Assembly (NCBI GenBank): GCA_030267565.1
Contig: BRXU01000006.1
Span: 3,212,001 to 3,276,000, forward strand
DNA: 64,000 nucleotides
DNA from: Pleodorina starrii
Taxonomy: Eukaryota > Chlorophyta > Chlorophyceae > Chlamydomonadales > Volvocaceae
Direction: 5' to 3'
In this document: positions 15,001-26,900 of the stretch, piece after piece
Position numbering within the stretch: position 1 is the first letter of the stretch
How the letters are laid out: every line of letters starts with the position of its first letter
Program-made: the position numbers and the translations under genes
Notes under the pieces: generated by a model
The model's database searches: none
Told to the model about the DNA's origin: nothing
The model's input: the letters and a program-made list of their open reading frames with translations, nothing else

Positions 15001-17900
15001 ATAATCTCCTGCCTCATCAGGGTGCAGGGCTCCTGGCTCATCCGTGCGCCGGGCTCCTGGCTCATCAGGGCGCCGGGCTCCTGGCCCATCAGGGCGCCGG
15101 GCTCCTGGCTGATCAGTGCGCGGGGCTCCTGGCTCATCAGGGCGCCGGGCTCCTGCCTCATCAGGGCGCCGGGCTCCTGGCTCATCAGGGCGACGGGCTC
15201 CTGGCTCATCAGGGCGCCGGGCTCCTTTCTCATAAGTGCGCCGGGCTCCTGGCCCATCAGGGTGCCGGGCTCCTGGCTCATCAGGGCGCCGGGCTCCTGG
15301 CCCATCAGGGCGCCGGGCTCCTGGCTCATCAGGGCGCCGGGCTCCTGGTACATCAGGGCGCCGGGCTCCTGGCTCATCAGGGCGCCGGGCTCCTGGCTCA
15401 TCAGGGCGCCTGGCTCCTGGCTCATCACGGTGCCTGGCTCCTGGCCCATCACGGCGCCTGGCTCCTGGCTCATCACGGCGCCTGGCTCCTGGCTCATCAC
15501 GGCGCCGGGCTCCTGGCTCATCAGGGCGCCGGGCTCCTGGCTCATAAGTGCGCCGGGCTCCTGGCCCATCAGGGTGCCGGGCTCCTGGCTCATCAGGGCG
15601 CCGGGCTCCTGGCCCATCAGGGCGCCGGGCTCCTGGCTCATCAGGACGCCGGGCTCCTGGCTCATCAGGGCGCCGGGCTCCTGGCTCATCAGGGCGCCGG
15701 GCTCCTGGCTCATCAGGGCACCGGGCTCCTGGCTCATCACGGCGCCGGGCTCCTGGCTCATCACGGCGCCGGGCTCCTGGCTCATCACGGCGCCGGGCTC
15801 CTGGCTCATCACGGCGCCGGGCTCCTGGCTCATCACGGCGCCGGGCTCCTGGCTCATCACGGCGCCGGGCTCCTGGCTCATCAGGGCGCCGGGCTCCTGG
15901 CCCATCAGGGCGCCGGGCTCCTGGCTCATCAGGGCGCCGGGCTCCTGGCTCATCAGGGCGCCTGGCTCCTGGCTCATCACGGTGCCTGGCTCCTGGCCCA
16001 TCACGGCGCCTGGCTCCTGGCTCATCACGGCGCCTGGCTCCTGGCTCATCACGGCGCCGGGCTCCTGGCTCATCAGGGCGCCGGGCTCCTGGCTCATAAG
16101 TGCGCCGGGCTCCTGGCCCATCAGGGTGCCGGGCTCCTGGCTCATCAGGGCGCCGGGCTCCTGGCCCATCAGGGCGCCGGGCTCCTGGCTCATCAGGACG
16201 CCGGGCTCCTGGCTCATCAGGGCGCCGGGCTCCTGGCTCATCACGGCGCCGGGCTCCTGGCTCATCAGGGCACCGGGCTCCTGGCTCATCACGGCGCCGG
16301 GCTCCTGGCTCATCACGGCGCCGGGCTCCTGGCTCATCACGGCGCCGGGCTCCTGGCTCATCACGGCGCCGGGCTCCTGGCTCATCAGGACGCCGGGCTC
16401 CTGGCTCATCAGGGCGCCGGGCTCCTGGCTCATCAGGGTGCCGGGCTCCTGGCTCATCAGGGCGCCGGGCTCCTGGCTCATCAGGACGCCGGGCTCCTGG
16501 CTCATCAGGGCGCCGGGCTCCTGGCTCATCAGGGCGCCGGGCTCCTGGCTCATCAGGGCGCCAGGCTCCTGGCTCATCACGGCGCCGGGCTCCTGGCTCA
16601 TCACGGCGCCGGGCTCCTGGCTCGTCACGGCGCCGGGCTCCTGGCTCATCACGGCGCCGGGCTCCTGGCTCATCACGGCGCCGGGCTCCTGGCTCATCAC
16701 GGCGCCGGGCTCCTGGCTCATCACGGCGCCGGGCTCCTGGCTCATCACGGCGCCGGGCTCCTGGCTCATCACGGCGCCGGGCTCCTGGCTCATCAGGGCG
16801 CCGGGCTCCTGGCTCATCAGGGCGCCGGGCTCCTGGCTCATCAGGGCGCCGGGCTCCTGGCTCATCAGGGCGCCGGGCTCCTGGCTCATCACGGCGCCGG
16901 GCTCCTGGCTCATCACGGCGCCGGGCTCCTGGCTCATCAGGGCGCCGGGCTCCTGGCTCATCACGGCGCCGGGCTCCTGGCTCATCACGGCGCCGGGCTC
17001 CTGGCTCATCAGGGCGCATCGCTCCTGGCTCATCACGGCGCCGGGCTCCTGGCTCATCACGGCGCCGGGCTCCTGGCTCATCAGGACGCCGGGCTCCTGG
17101 CTCATCAGGGCGCCGGGCTCCTGGCTCATCAGGGTGCCGGGCTCCTGGCTCATCAGGGTGCCGGGCTCCTGGCTCATCAGGACGCCGGGCTCCTGGCTCA
17201 TCAGGGCGCCGGGCTCCTGGCTCATCAGGGCGCCGGGCTCCTGGCTCATCACGGCGCCAGGCTCCTGGCTCATCACGGCGCCAGGCTCCTGGCTTATCAG
17301 GGCGCCGGGCTCCTGCCTCATCACGGCGCCGGGCTCCTGGCTCATCAGGACGCCGGGCTCCTGGCTCATCAGGGCGCCGGGCTCCTGGCTCATCACGGCG
17401 CCTGGCTCCTGGCTCATCAGGGCGCCGGGCTCCTGGCTCATCAGGGCGCCGGGCTCCTGGCTCATCAGGGCGCCGGGCTCCTGGCTCATCAGGGCGCCGG
17501 GCTCCTGGCCCATCAGGGCGCCGGGCTCCTGGCTCATCAGTGCACCGGGCTCCTGGCTCATCAGGGCGCCTGGCTCCTGGCCCATCAGGGTGCCTGGCTC
17601 CTGGCCCATCAGGGCGCCGGGCTCCTGGCCCATCAGGGTGCCGGGCTCCTGGCCCATCAGGGCGCCTGGCTCCTGGCCCATCAGGGCGCCGGGCTCCTGG
17701 CTCATCAGGGCGCCGGGCTCCTGGCTCATCAGGGCGCCTGGCTCCTGGCTCATCACGGCGCCGGGCTCCTGGCTCATCAGGGCAACGGGCTCCTGGCTCA
17801 TCAGGGCGCCGGGCTCCTGGCTCATAAGGGCACCGGGCTCCTGGCCCATCAGGGTGCCGGGCTCCTGGCTCATCAGGGCGCCGGGCTCCTGGCCCATCAG
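1..17900. repeat. Array domain A (GGCCCAT-rich, with 25-bp marker units)
   Basis: This part of the array is rich in units carrying CTGGCCCATCA in place of CTGGCTCATCA. It also carries the diagnostic variants TTTCTCATAAG, CTTATCAGCGCGC and CTCATCCGTGC. The same ordered blocks recur several times; for example, the block after 4575 and the block after 9211 have the same variant order and the same 601-bp length. The last GGCCCAT unit is near 17890. That is my basis for the boundary, which is approximate. Confidence 0.8.
613..15023. repeat. Eleven 25-bp frame-shifting marker units
   Basis: A unit beginning GCATAATCTCCTGCCTC is 25 bp long instead of 24. It starts at 613, 2702, 4575, 5176, 6521, 8202, 9211, 9812, 11253, 12550 and 14999. 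The intervals are 2089, 1873, 601, 1345, 1681, 1009, 601, 1441, 1297 and 2449 bp, each a multiple of 24 plus 1. Ten of the eleven copies are followed by the same GTGCAGGG variant unit. Each copy moves the reading frame by one, so no frame runs through this part of the array. The copies mark the ends of higher-order repeat blocks of variable length. Confidence 0.95.
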
Positions 17901-20900
17901 GGCGCCGGGCTCCTGGCTCATCAGGGCGCCGGGCTCCTGGCTCATCAGGGCGCCGGGCTCCTGGCTCATCAGGGCGCCGGGCTCCTGGCTCATCAGGGCG
18001 CCAGGCTCCTGGCTCATCACGGCGCCGGGCTCCTGGCTCATCACGGCGCCGGGCTCCTGGCTCATCACGGCGCCGGGCTCCTGGCTCATCAGGGCGCCGG
18101 GCTCCTGGCTCATCACGGCGCCGGGCTCCTGGCTCATCACGGCGCCGGGCTCCTGGCTCATCACGGCGCCGGGCTCCTGGCTCATCACGGCGCCTGGCTC
18201 CTGGCTCATCACTGCGCCTGGCTCCTGGCTCATCAGGGCGCCGGGCTCCTGGCTCATCAGGACGCCGGGCTCCTGGCTCATCAGGGCGCCGGGCTCCTGG
18301 CTCATCAGGGCGCCGGGCTCCTGGCTCATCAGGGCGCCGGGCTCCTGGCTCATCAGGGCGCCGGGCTCCTGGCTCATCACGGCGCCGGGCTCCTGGCTCA
18401 TCAGGGCGCCGGGCTCCTGGCTCATCACGGCGCCGGGCTCCTGGCTCATCACGGCGCCGGGCTCCTGGCTCATCACGGCGCCGGGCTCCTGGCTCATCAC
18501 GGCGCCGGGCTCCTGGCTCATCAGGGTGCCGGGCTCCTGGCTCATCAGCGCGCCGGGCTCCTGGCTCATCAGGGCGCCGGGCTCCTGGCTCATCACGGCG
18601 CCGGGCTCCTGGCTCATCACGGCGCCGGGCTCCTGGCTCATCACGGCGCCGGGCTCCTGGCTCATCACGGCGCCGGGCTCCTGGCTCATCACGGCGCCGG
18701 GCTCCTGGCTCATCAGGGCGCCGGGCTCCTGGCTCATCACGGCGCCGGGCTCCTGGCTCATCACGGCGCCGGGCTCCTGGCTCATCACGGCGCCGGGCTC
18801 CTGGCTCATCACGGCGCCTGGCTCCTGGCTCATCACGGCGCCTGGCTCCTGGCTCATCACGGCGCCTGGCTCCTGGCTCATCAGGGCGCCGGGCTCCTGG
18901 CTCATCAGGACGCCGGGCTCCTGGCTCATCAGGGCGCCGGGCTCCTGGCTCATCAGGGCGCCGGGCTCCTGGCTCATCAGGGCGCCGGGCTCCTGGCTCA
19001 TCAGGGCGCCGGGCTCCTGCCTCATCAGGGCGCCGGGCTCCTGGCTCATCAGGGTGCCTGGCTCCTGGCTCATCAGGTTGCCGGGCTCCTGGCTCATCAG
19101 GACGCCAGGCTCCTGACTCATCAGGACGCCAGGCTCCTGGCTCATCAGGGCGCCGGGCTCCTGGCTCATCAGGACGCCGGGCTCCTGGCTCATCAGGGCG
19201 CCGGGCTCCTGGCTCATCACGGCGCCGGGCTCCTGGCTCATCAGGGCGCCGGGCTCCTGGCTCATCACGGCGCCGGGCTCCTGGCTCATCACGGCGCCGG
19301 GCTCCTGGCTCATCACGGCGCCGGGCTCCTGGCTCATCACGGCGCCTGGCTCCTGGCTCATCACTGCGCCTGGCTCCTGGCTCATCAGGGCGCCGGGCTC
19401 CTGGCTCATCAGGACGCCGGGCTCCTGGCTCATCAGGGCGCCGGGCTCCTGGCTCATCAGGGCGCCGGGCTCCTGGCTCATCAGGGCGCCGGGCTCCTGG
19501 CTCATCAGGGCGCCGGGCTCCTGGCTCATCACGGCGCCGGGCTCCTGGCTCATCAGGGCGCCGGGCTCCTGGCTCATCACGGCGCCGGGCTCCTGGCTCA
19601 TCACGGCGCCGGGCTCCTGGCTCATCACGGCGCCGGGCTCCTGGCTCATCACGGCGCCGGGCTCCTGGCTCATCAGGGTGCCGGGCTCCTGGCTCATCAG
19701 CGCGCCGGGCTCCTGGCTCATCAGGGCGCCGGGCTCCTGGCTCATCACGGCGCCGGGCTCCTGGCTCATCACGGCGCCGGGCTCCTGGCTCATCACGGCG
19801 CCGGGCTCCTGGCTCATCACGGCGCCGGGCTCCTGGCTCATCACGGCGCCGGGCTCCTGGCTCATCAGGGCGCCGGGCTCCTGGCTCATCACGGCGCCGG
19901 GCTCCTGGCTCATCACGGCGCCGGGCTCCTGGCTCATCACGGCGCCGGGCTCCTGGCTCATCACGGCGCCTGGCTCCTGGCTCATCACGGCGCCTGGCTC
20001 CTGGCTCATCACGGCGCCTGGCTCCTGGCTCATCAGGGCGCCGGGCTCCTGGCTCATCAGGACGCCGGGCTCCTGGCTCATCAGGGCGCCGGGCTCCTGG
20101 CTCATCAGGGCGCCGGGCTCCTGGCTCATCAGGGCGCCGGGCTCCTGGCTCATCAGGGCGCCGGGCTCCTGCCTCATCAGGGCGCCGGGCTCCTGGCTCA
20201 TCAGGGTGCCTGGCTCCTGGCTCATCAGGTTGCCGGGCTCCTGGCTCATCAGGACGCCAGGCTCCTGACTCATCAGGACGCCAGGCTCCTGGCTCATCAG
20301 GGCGCCGGGCTCCTGGCTCATCAGGACGCCGGGCTCCTGGCTCATCAGGGCGCCGGGCTCCTGGCTCATCACGGCGCCGGGCTCCTGGCTCATCACGGCG
20401 CCGGGCTCCTGGCTCATCACGGCGCCGGGCTCCTGGCTCATCACGGCGCCGGGCTCCTGGCTCATCACGGCGCCGGGCTCCTGGCTCATCACGGCGCCGG
20501 GCTCCTGGCTCATCACGGCGCCGGGCTCCTGGCTCGTCACGGCGCCGGGCTCCTGGCTCATCAGGGCGCCGGGCTCCTGGCTCATCAGGGCGCCGGGCTC
20601 CTGGCTCATCAGGGCGCCGGGCTCCTGGCTCATCAGGGCGCCGGGCTCCTGGCTCATCACGGCGCCGGGCTCCTGGCTCATCACGGCGCCGGGCTCCTGG
20701 CTCATCACGGCGCCGGGCTCCTGGCTCATCACGGCGCCGGGCTCCTGGCTCATCAGGACGCCGGGCTCCTGGCTCATCAGGACGCCGGGCTCCTGGCTCA
20801 TCACGGCGCCGGGCTCCTGGCTCATCAGGGTGCCGGGCTCCTGGCTCATCAGGGTGCCGGGCTCCTGGCTCATCAGGACGCCGGGCTCCTGGCTCATCAG

Positions 20901-23900
20901 GGCGCCGGGCTCCTGGCTCATCACGGCGCCGGGCTCCTGGCTCATCACGGCGCCGGGCTCCTGGCTCATCAGGGCGCCGGGCTCCTGGCTCATCACGGCG
21001 CCGGGCTCCTGGCTCATCACGGCGCCGGGCTCCTGGCTCATCACGGCGCCGGGCTCCTGGCTCATCACGGCGCCGGGCTCCTGGCTCATCAGGGTGCCGG
21101 GCTCCTGGCTCATCAGCGCGCCGGGCTCCTGGCTCATCAGGGCGCCGGGCTCCTGGCTCATCACGGCGCCGGGCTCCTGGCTCATCACGGCGCCGGGCTC
21201 CTGGCTCATCACGGCGCCGGGCTCCTGGCTCATCACGGCGCCGGGCTCCTGGCTCATCACGGCGCCGGGCTCCTGGCTCATCAGGGCGCCGGGCTCCTGG
21301 CTCATCACGGCGCCGGGCTCCTGGCTCATCACGGCGCCGGGCTCCTGGCTCATCACGGCGCCGGGCTCCTGGCTCATCACGGCGCCTGGCTCCTGGCTCA
21401 TCACGGCGCCTGGCTCCTGGCTCATCACGGCGCCTGGCTCCTGGCTCATCAGGGCGCCGGGCTCCTGGCTCATCAGGACGCCGGGCTCCTGGCTCATCAG
21501 GGCGCCGGGCTCCTGGCTCATCAGGGCGCCGGGCTCCTGGCTCATCAGGGCGCCGGGCTCCTGGCTCATCAGGGCGCCGGGCTCCTGCCTCATCAGGGCG
21601 CCGGGCTCCTGGCTCATCAGGGTGCCTGGCTCCTGGCTCATCAGGTTGCCGGGCTCCTGGCTCATCAGGACGCCAGGCTCCTGACTCATCAGGACGCCAG
21701 GCTCCTGGCTCATCAGGGCGCCGGGCTCCTGGCTCATCAGGACGCCGGGCTCCTGGCTCATCAGGGCGCCGGGCTCCTGGCTCATCACGGCGCCGGGCTC
21801 CTGGCTCATCAGGGCGCCGGGCTCCTGGCTCATCACGGCGCCGGGCTCCTGGCTCATCACGGCGCCGGGCTCCTGGCTCATCACGGCGCCGGGCTCCTGG
21901 CTCATCACGGCGCCGGGCTCCTGGCTCATCACGGCGCCGGGCTCCTGGCTCATCACGGCGCCGGGCTCCTGGCTCATCACGGCGCCGGGCTCCTGGCTCG
22001 TCACGGCGCCGGGCTCCTGGCTCATCAGGGCGCCGGGCTCCTGGCTCATCAGGGCGCCGGGCTCCTGGCTCATCAGGGCGCCGGGCTCCTGGCTCATCAG
22101 GGCGCCGGGCTCCTGGCTCATCACGGCGCCGGGCTCCTGGCTCATCACGGCGCCGGGCTCCTGGCTCATCACGGCGCCGGGCTCCTGGCTCATCACGGCG
22201 CCGGGCTCCTGGCTCATCAGGACGCCGGGCTCCTGGCTCATCAGGACGCCGGGCTCCTGGCTCATCACGGCGCCGGGCTCCTGGCTCATCAGGGTGCCGG
22301 GCTCCTGGCTCATCAGGGTGCCGGGCTCCTGGCTCATCAGGACGCCGGGCTCCTGGCTCATCAGGGCGCCGGGCTCCTGGCTCATCACGGCGCCGGGCTC
22401 CTGGCTCATCACGGCGCCGGGCTCCTGGCTCATCAGGGCGCCGGGCTCCTGGCTCATCACGGCGCCGGGCTCCTGGCTCATCACGGCGCCTGGCTCCTGG
22501 CTCATCACGGCGCCGGGCTCCTGGCTCATCAGGACGCCGGGCTCCTGGCTCATCAGGGCGCCGGGCTCCTGGCTCATCAGGGCGCCGGGCTCCTGGCTCA
22601 TCAGGGCGCCAGGCTCCTGGCTCATCACGGCGCCGGGCTCCTGGCTCATCACGGCGCCGGGCTCCTGGCTCGTCACGGCGCCGGGCTCCTGGCTCATCAC
22701 GGCGCCGGGCTCCTGGCTCATCACGGCGCCGGGCTCCTGGCTCATCACGGCGCCGGGCTCCTGGTTCATCACGGCGCCGGGCTCCTTTCTCATCACGGCG
22801 CCGGGCTCCTGGCTCATCACGGCGCCGGGCTCCTGGCTCATCAGGGCGCCGGGCTCCTGGCTCACCAGGGCGCCGGGCTCCTGGCTCATCAGGGCGCCGG
22901 GCTCCTGGCTCATCAGGGCGCCGGGCTCCTGGCTCATCACGGCGCCGGGCTCCTGGCTCATCAGGGCGCCGGGCTCCTGGCTCATCAGGGCGCCGGGCTC
23001 CTGGCTCATCACGGCGCCGGGCTCCTGGCTCATCAGGGCGCCGGGCTCCTGCCTCATCAGGGCGCCGGGCTCCTGGCTCATCAGGGTGCCTGGCTCCTGG
23101 CTCATCAGGTTGCCGGGCTCCTGGCTCATCAGGACGCCAGGCTCCTGACTCATCAGGACGCCAGGCTCCTGGCTCATCAGGGCGCCGGGCTCCTGGCTCA
23201 TCAGGACGCCGGGCTCCTGGCTCATCAGGGCGCCGGGCTCCTGGCTCATCACGGCGCCGGGCTCCTGGCTCATCACGGCGCCGGGCTCCTGGCTCATCAC
23301 GGCGCCGGGCTCCTGGCTCATCACGGCGCCGGGCTCCTGGCTCATCACGGCGCCGGGCTCCTGGCTCATCACGGCGCCGGGCTCCTGGCTCATCACGGCG
23401 CCGGGCTCCTGGCTCGTCACGGCGCCGGGCTCCTGGCTCATCAGGGCGCCGGGCTCCTGGCTCATCAGGGCGCCGGGCTCCTGGCTCATCAGGGCGCCGG
23501 GCTCCTGGCTCATCAGGGCGCCGGGCTCCTGGCTCATCACGGCGCCGGGCTCCTGGCTCATCACGGCGCCGGGCTCCTGGCTCATCACGGCGCCGGGCTC
23601 CTGGCTCATCACGGCGCCGGGCTCCTGGCTCATCAGGACGCCGGGCTCCTGGCTCATCAGGACGCCGGGCTCCTGGCTCATCACGGCGCCGGGCTCCTGG
23701 CTCATCAGGGTGCCGGGCTCCTGGCTCATCAGGGTGCCGGGCTCCTGGCTCATCAGGACGCCGGGCTCCTGGCTCATCAGGGCGCCGGGCTCCTGGCTCA
23801 TCACGGCGCCGGGCTCCTGGCTCATCACGGCGCCGGGCTCCTGGCTCATCAGGGCGCCGGGCTCCTGGCTCATCACGGCGCCGGGCTCCTGGCTCATCAC

Positions 23901-26900
23901 GGCGCCGGGCTCCTGGCTCATCACGGCGCCGGGCTCCTGGCTCATCAGGACGCCGGGCTCCTGGCTCATCAGGGCGCCGGGCTCCTGGCTCATCAGGGCG
24001 CCGGGCTCCTGGCTCATCAGGGCGCCGGGCTCCTGGCTCATCAGGGCGCCGGGCTCCTGGCTCATCACGGCGCCGGGCTCCTGGCTCATCACGGCGCCGG
24101 GCTCCTGGCTCATCAGGGCGCCGGGCTCCTGGCTCATCACGGCGCCGGGCTCCTGGCTCATCACGGCGCCGGGCTCCTGGCTCATCAGGGCGCATGGCTC
24201 CTGGCTCATCACGGCGCCGGGCTCCTGGCTCATCAGGACGCCGGGCTCCTGGCTCATCAGGACGCCGGGCTCCTGGCTCATCAGGGCGCCGGGCTCCTGG
24301 CTCATCAGGGTGCCGGGCTCCTGGCTCATCAGGGTGCCGGGCTCCTGGCTCATCAGGACGCCGGGCTCCTGGCTCATCAGGGCGCCGGGCTCCTGGCTCA
24401 TCAGGGCGCCGGGCTCCTGGCTCATCACGGCGCCAGGCTCCTGGCTCATCACGGCGCCAGGCTCCTGGCTTATCAGGGCGCCGGGCTCCTGCCTCATCAC
24501 GGCGCCGGGCTCCTGGCTCATCAGGACGCCGGGCTCCTGGCTCATCAGGGCGCCGGGCTCCTGGCTCATCAGGGTGCCGGGCTCCTGGCTCATCAGGGTG
24601 CCGGGCTCCTGGCTCATCAGGACGCCGGGCTCCTGGCTCATCAGGGCGCCGGGCTCCTGGCTCATCAGGGCGCCGGGCTCCTGGCTCATCAGGGCGCCGG
24701 GCTCCTGGCTCATCAGGGCACCGGGCTCCTGGCTCATCACGGCGCCGGGCTCCTGGCTCATCACGGCGCCGGGCTCCTGGCTCATCACGGCGCCGGGCTC
24801 CTGGCTCATCAGGGCACCGGGCTCCTGGCTCATCACGGCGCCGGGCTCCTGGCTCATCACGGCGCCTGGCTCCTGGCTCATCAGGGCGCCGGGCTCCTGG
24901 CTCATCAGGGCGCCGGGCTCCTGGCTCATCAGGGCGCCGGGCTCCTGGCTCATCACGGCGCCGGGCTCCTGGCTCATCACGGCGCCGGGCTCCTGGCTCA
25001 TCAGGGCGCCGGGCTCCTGGCTCATCACGGCGCCGGGCTCCTGGCTCATCACGGCGCCGGGCTCCTGGCTCATCAGGGCGCATGGCTCCTGGCTCATCAC
25101 GGCGCCGGGCTCCTGGCTCATCACGGCGCCGGGCTCCTGGCTCATCAGGACGCCGGGCTCCTGGCTCATCAGGGCGCCGGGCTCCTGGCTCATCAGGGTG
25201 CCGGGCTCCTGGCTCATCAGGGTGCCGGGCTCCTGGCTCATCAGGACGCCGGGCTCCTGGCTCATCAGGGCGCCGGGCTCCTGGCTCATCAGGGCGCCGG
25301 GCTCCTGGCTCATCACGGCGCCAGGCTCCTGGCTCATCACGGCGCCAGGCTCCTGGCTTATCAGGGCGCCGGGCTCCTGCCTCATCACGGCGCCGGGCTC
25401 CTGGCTCATCAGGACGCCGGGCTCCTGGCTCATCAGGGCGCCGGGCTCCTGGCTCATCAGGGTGCCGGGCTCCTGGCTCATCAGGGTGCCGGGCTCCTGG
25501 CTCATCAGGACGCCGGGCTCCTGGCTCATCAGGGCGCCGGGCTCCTGGCTCATCAGGGCGCCGGGCTCCTGGCTCATCAGGGCGCCGGGCTCCTGGCTCA
25601 TCAGGGCACCGGGCTCCTGGCTCATCACGGCGCCGGGCTCCTGGCTCATCACGGCGCCGGGCTCCTGGCTCATCACGGCGCCGGGCTCCTGGCTCATCAG
25701 GGCACCGGGCTCCTGGCTCATCACGGCGCCGGGCTCCTGGCTCATCACGGCGCCGGGCTCCTGGCTCATCACGGCGCCGGGCTCCTGGCTCATCACGGCG
25801 CCGGGCTCCTGGCTCATCACGGCGCCGGGCTCCTGGCTCATCACGGCGCCGGGCTCCTGGCTCATCACGGCGCCGGGCTCCTGGCTCATCACGGCGCCGG
25901 GCTCCTGGCTCATCAGGGTGCCGGGCTCCTGGCTCATCAGCGCGCCGGGCTCCTGGCTCATCAGGGCGCCGGGCTCCTGGCTCATCACGGCGCCGGGCTC
26001 CTGGCTCATCAGGGCGCCAGGCTCCTGGCTCATCACGGCGCCGGGCTCCTGGCTCATCACGGCGCCGGGCTCCTGGCTCATCACGGCGCCGGGCTCCTGG
26101 CTCATCAGGGCGCCGGGCTCCTGGCTCATCACGGCGCCGGGCTCCTGGCTCATCACGGCGCCGGGCTCCTGGCTCATCACGGCGCCGGGCTCCTGGCTCA
26201 TCACGGCGCCGGGCTCCTGGCTCATCACGGCGCCTGGCTCCTGGCTTATCACTGCGCCTGGCTCCTGGCTCATCAGGGCGCCGGGCTCCTGGCTCATCAG
26301 GACGCCGGGCTCCTGGCTCATCAGGGCGCCGGGCTCCTGGCTCATCAGGGCGCCGGGCTCCTGGCTCATCAGGGCGCCGGGCTCCTGGCTCATCAGGGCG
26401 CCGGGCTCCTGGCTCATCACGGCGCCGGGCTCCTGGCTCATCAGGGCGCCGGGCTCCTGGCTCATCACGGCGCCGGGCTCCTGGCTCATCACGGCGCCGG
26501 GCTCCTGGCTCATCACGGCGCCGGGCTCCTGGCTCATCACGGCGCCGGGCTCCTGGCTCATCAGGGTGCCGGGCTCCTGGCTCATCAGCGCGCCGGGCTC
26601 CTGGCTCATCAGGGCGCCGGGCTCCTGGCTCATCACGGCGCCGGGCTCCTGGCTCATCACGGCGCCGGGCTCCTGGCTCATCACGGCGCCGGGCTCCTGG
26701 CTCATCACGGCGCCGGGCTCCTGGCTCATCACGGCGCCGGGCTCCTGGCTCATCAGGGCGCCGGGCTCCTGGCTCATCACGGCGCCGGGCTCCTGGCTCA
26801 TCACGGCGCCGGGCTCCTGGCTCATCACGGCGCCGGGCTCCTGGCTCATCACGGCGCCTGGCTCCTGGCTCATCACGGCGCCTGGCTCCTGGCTCATCAC

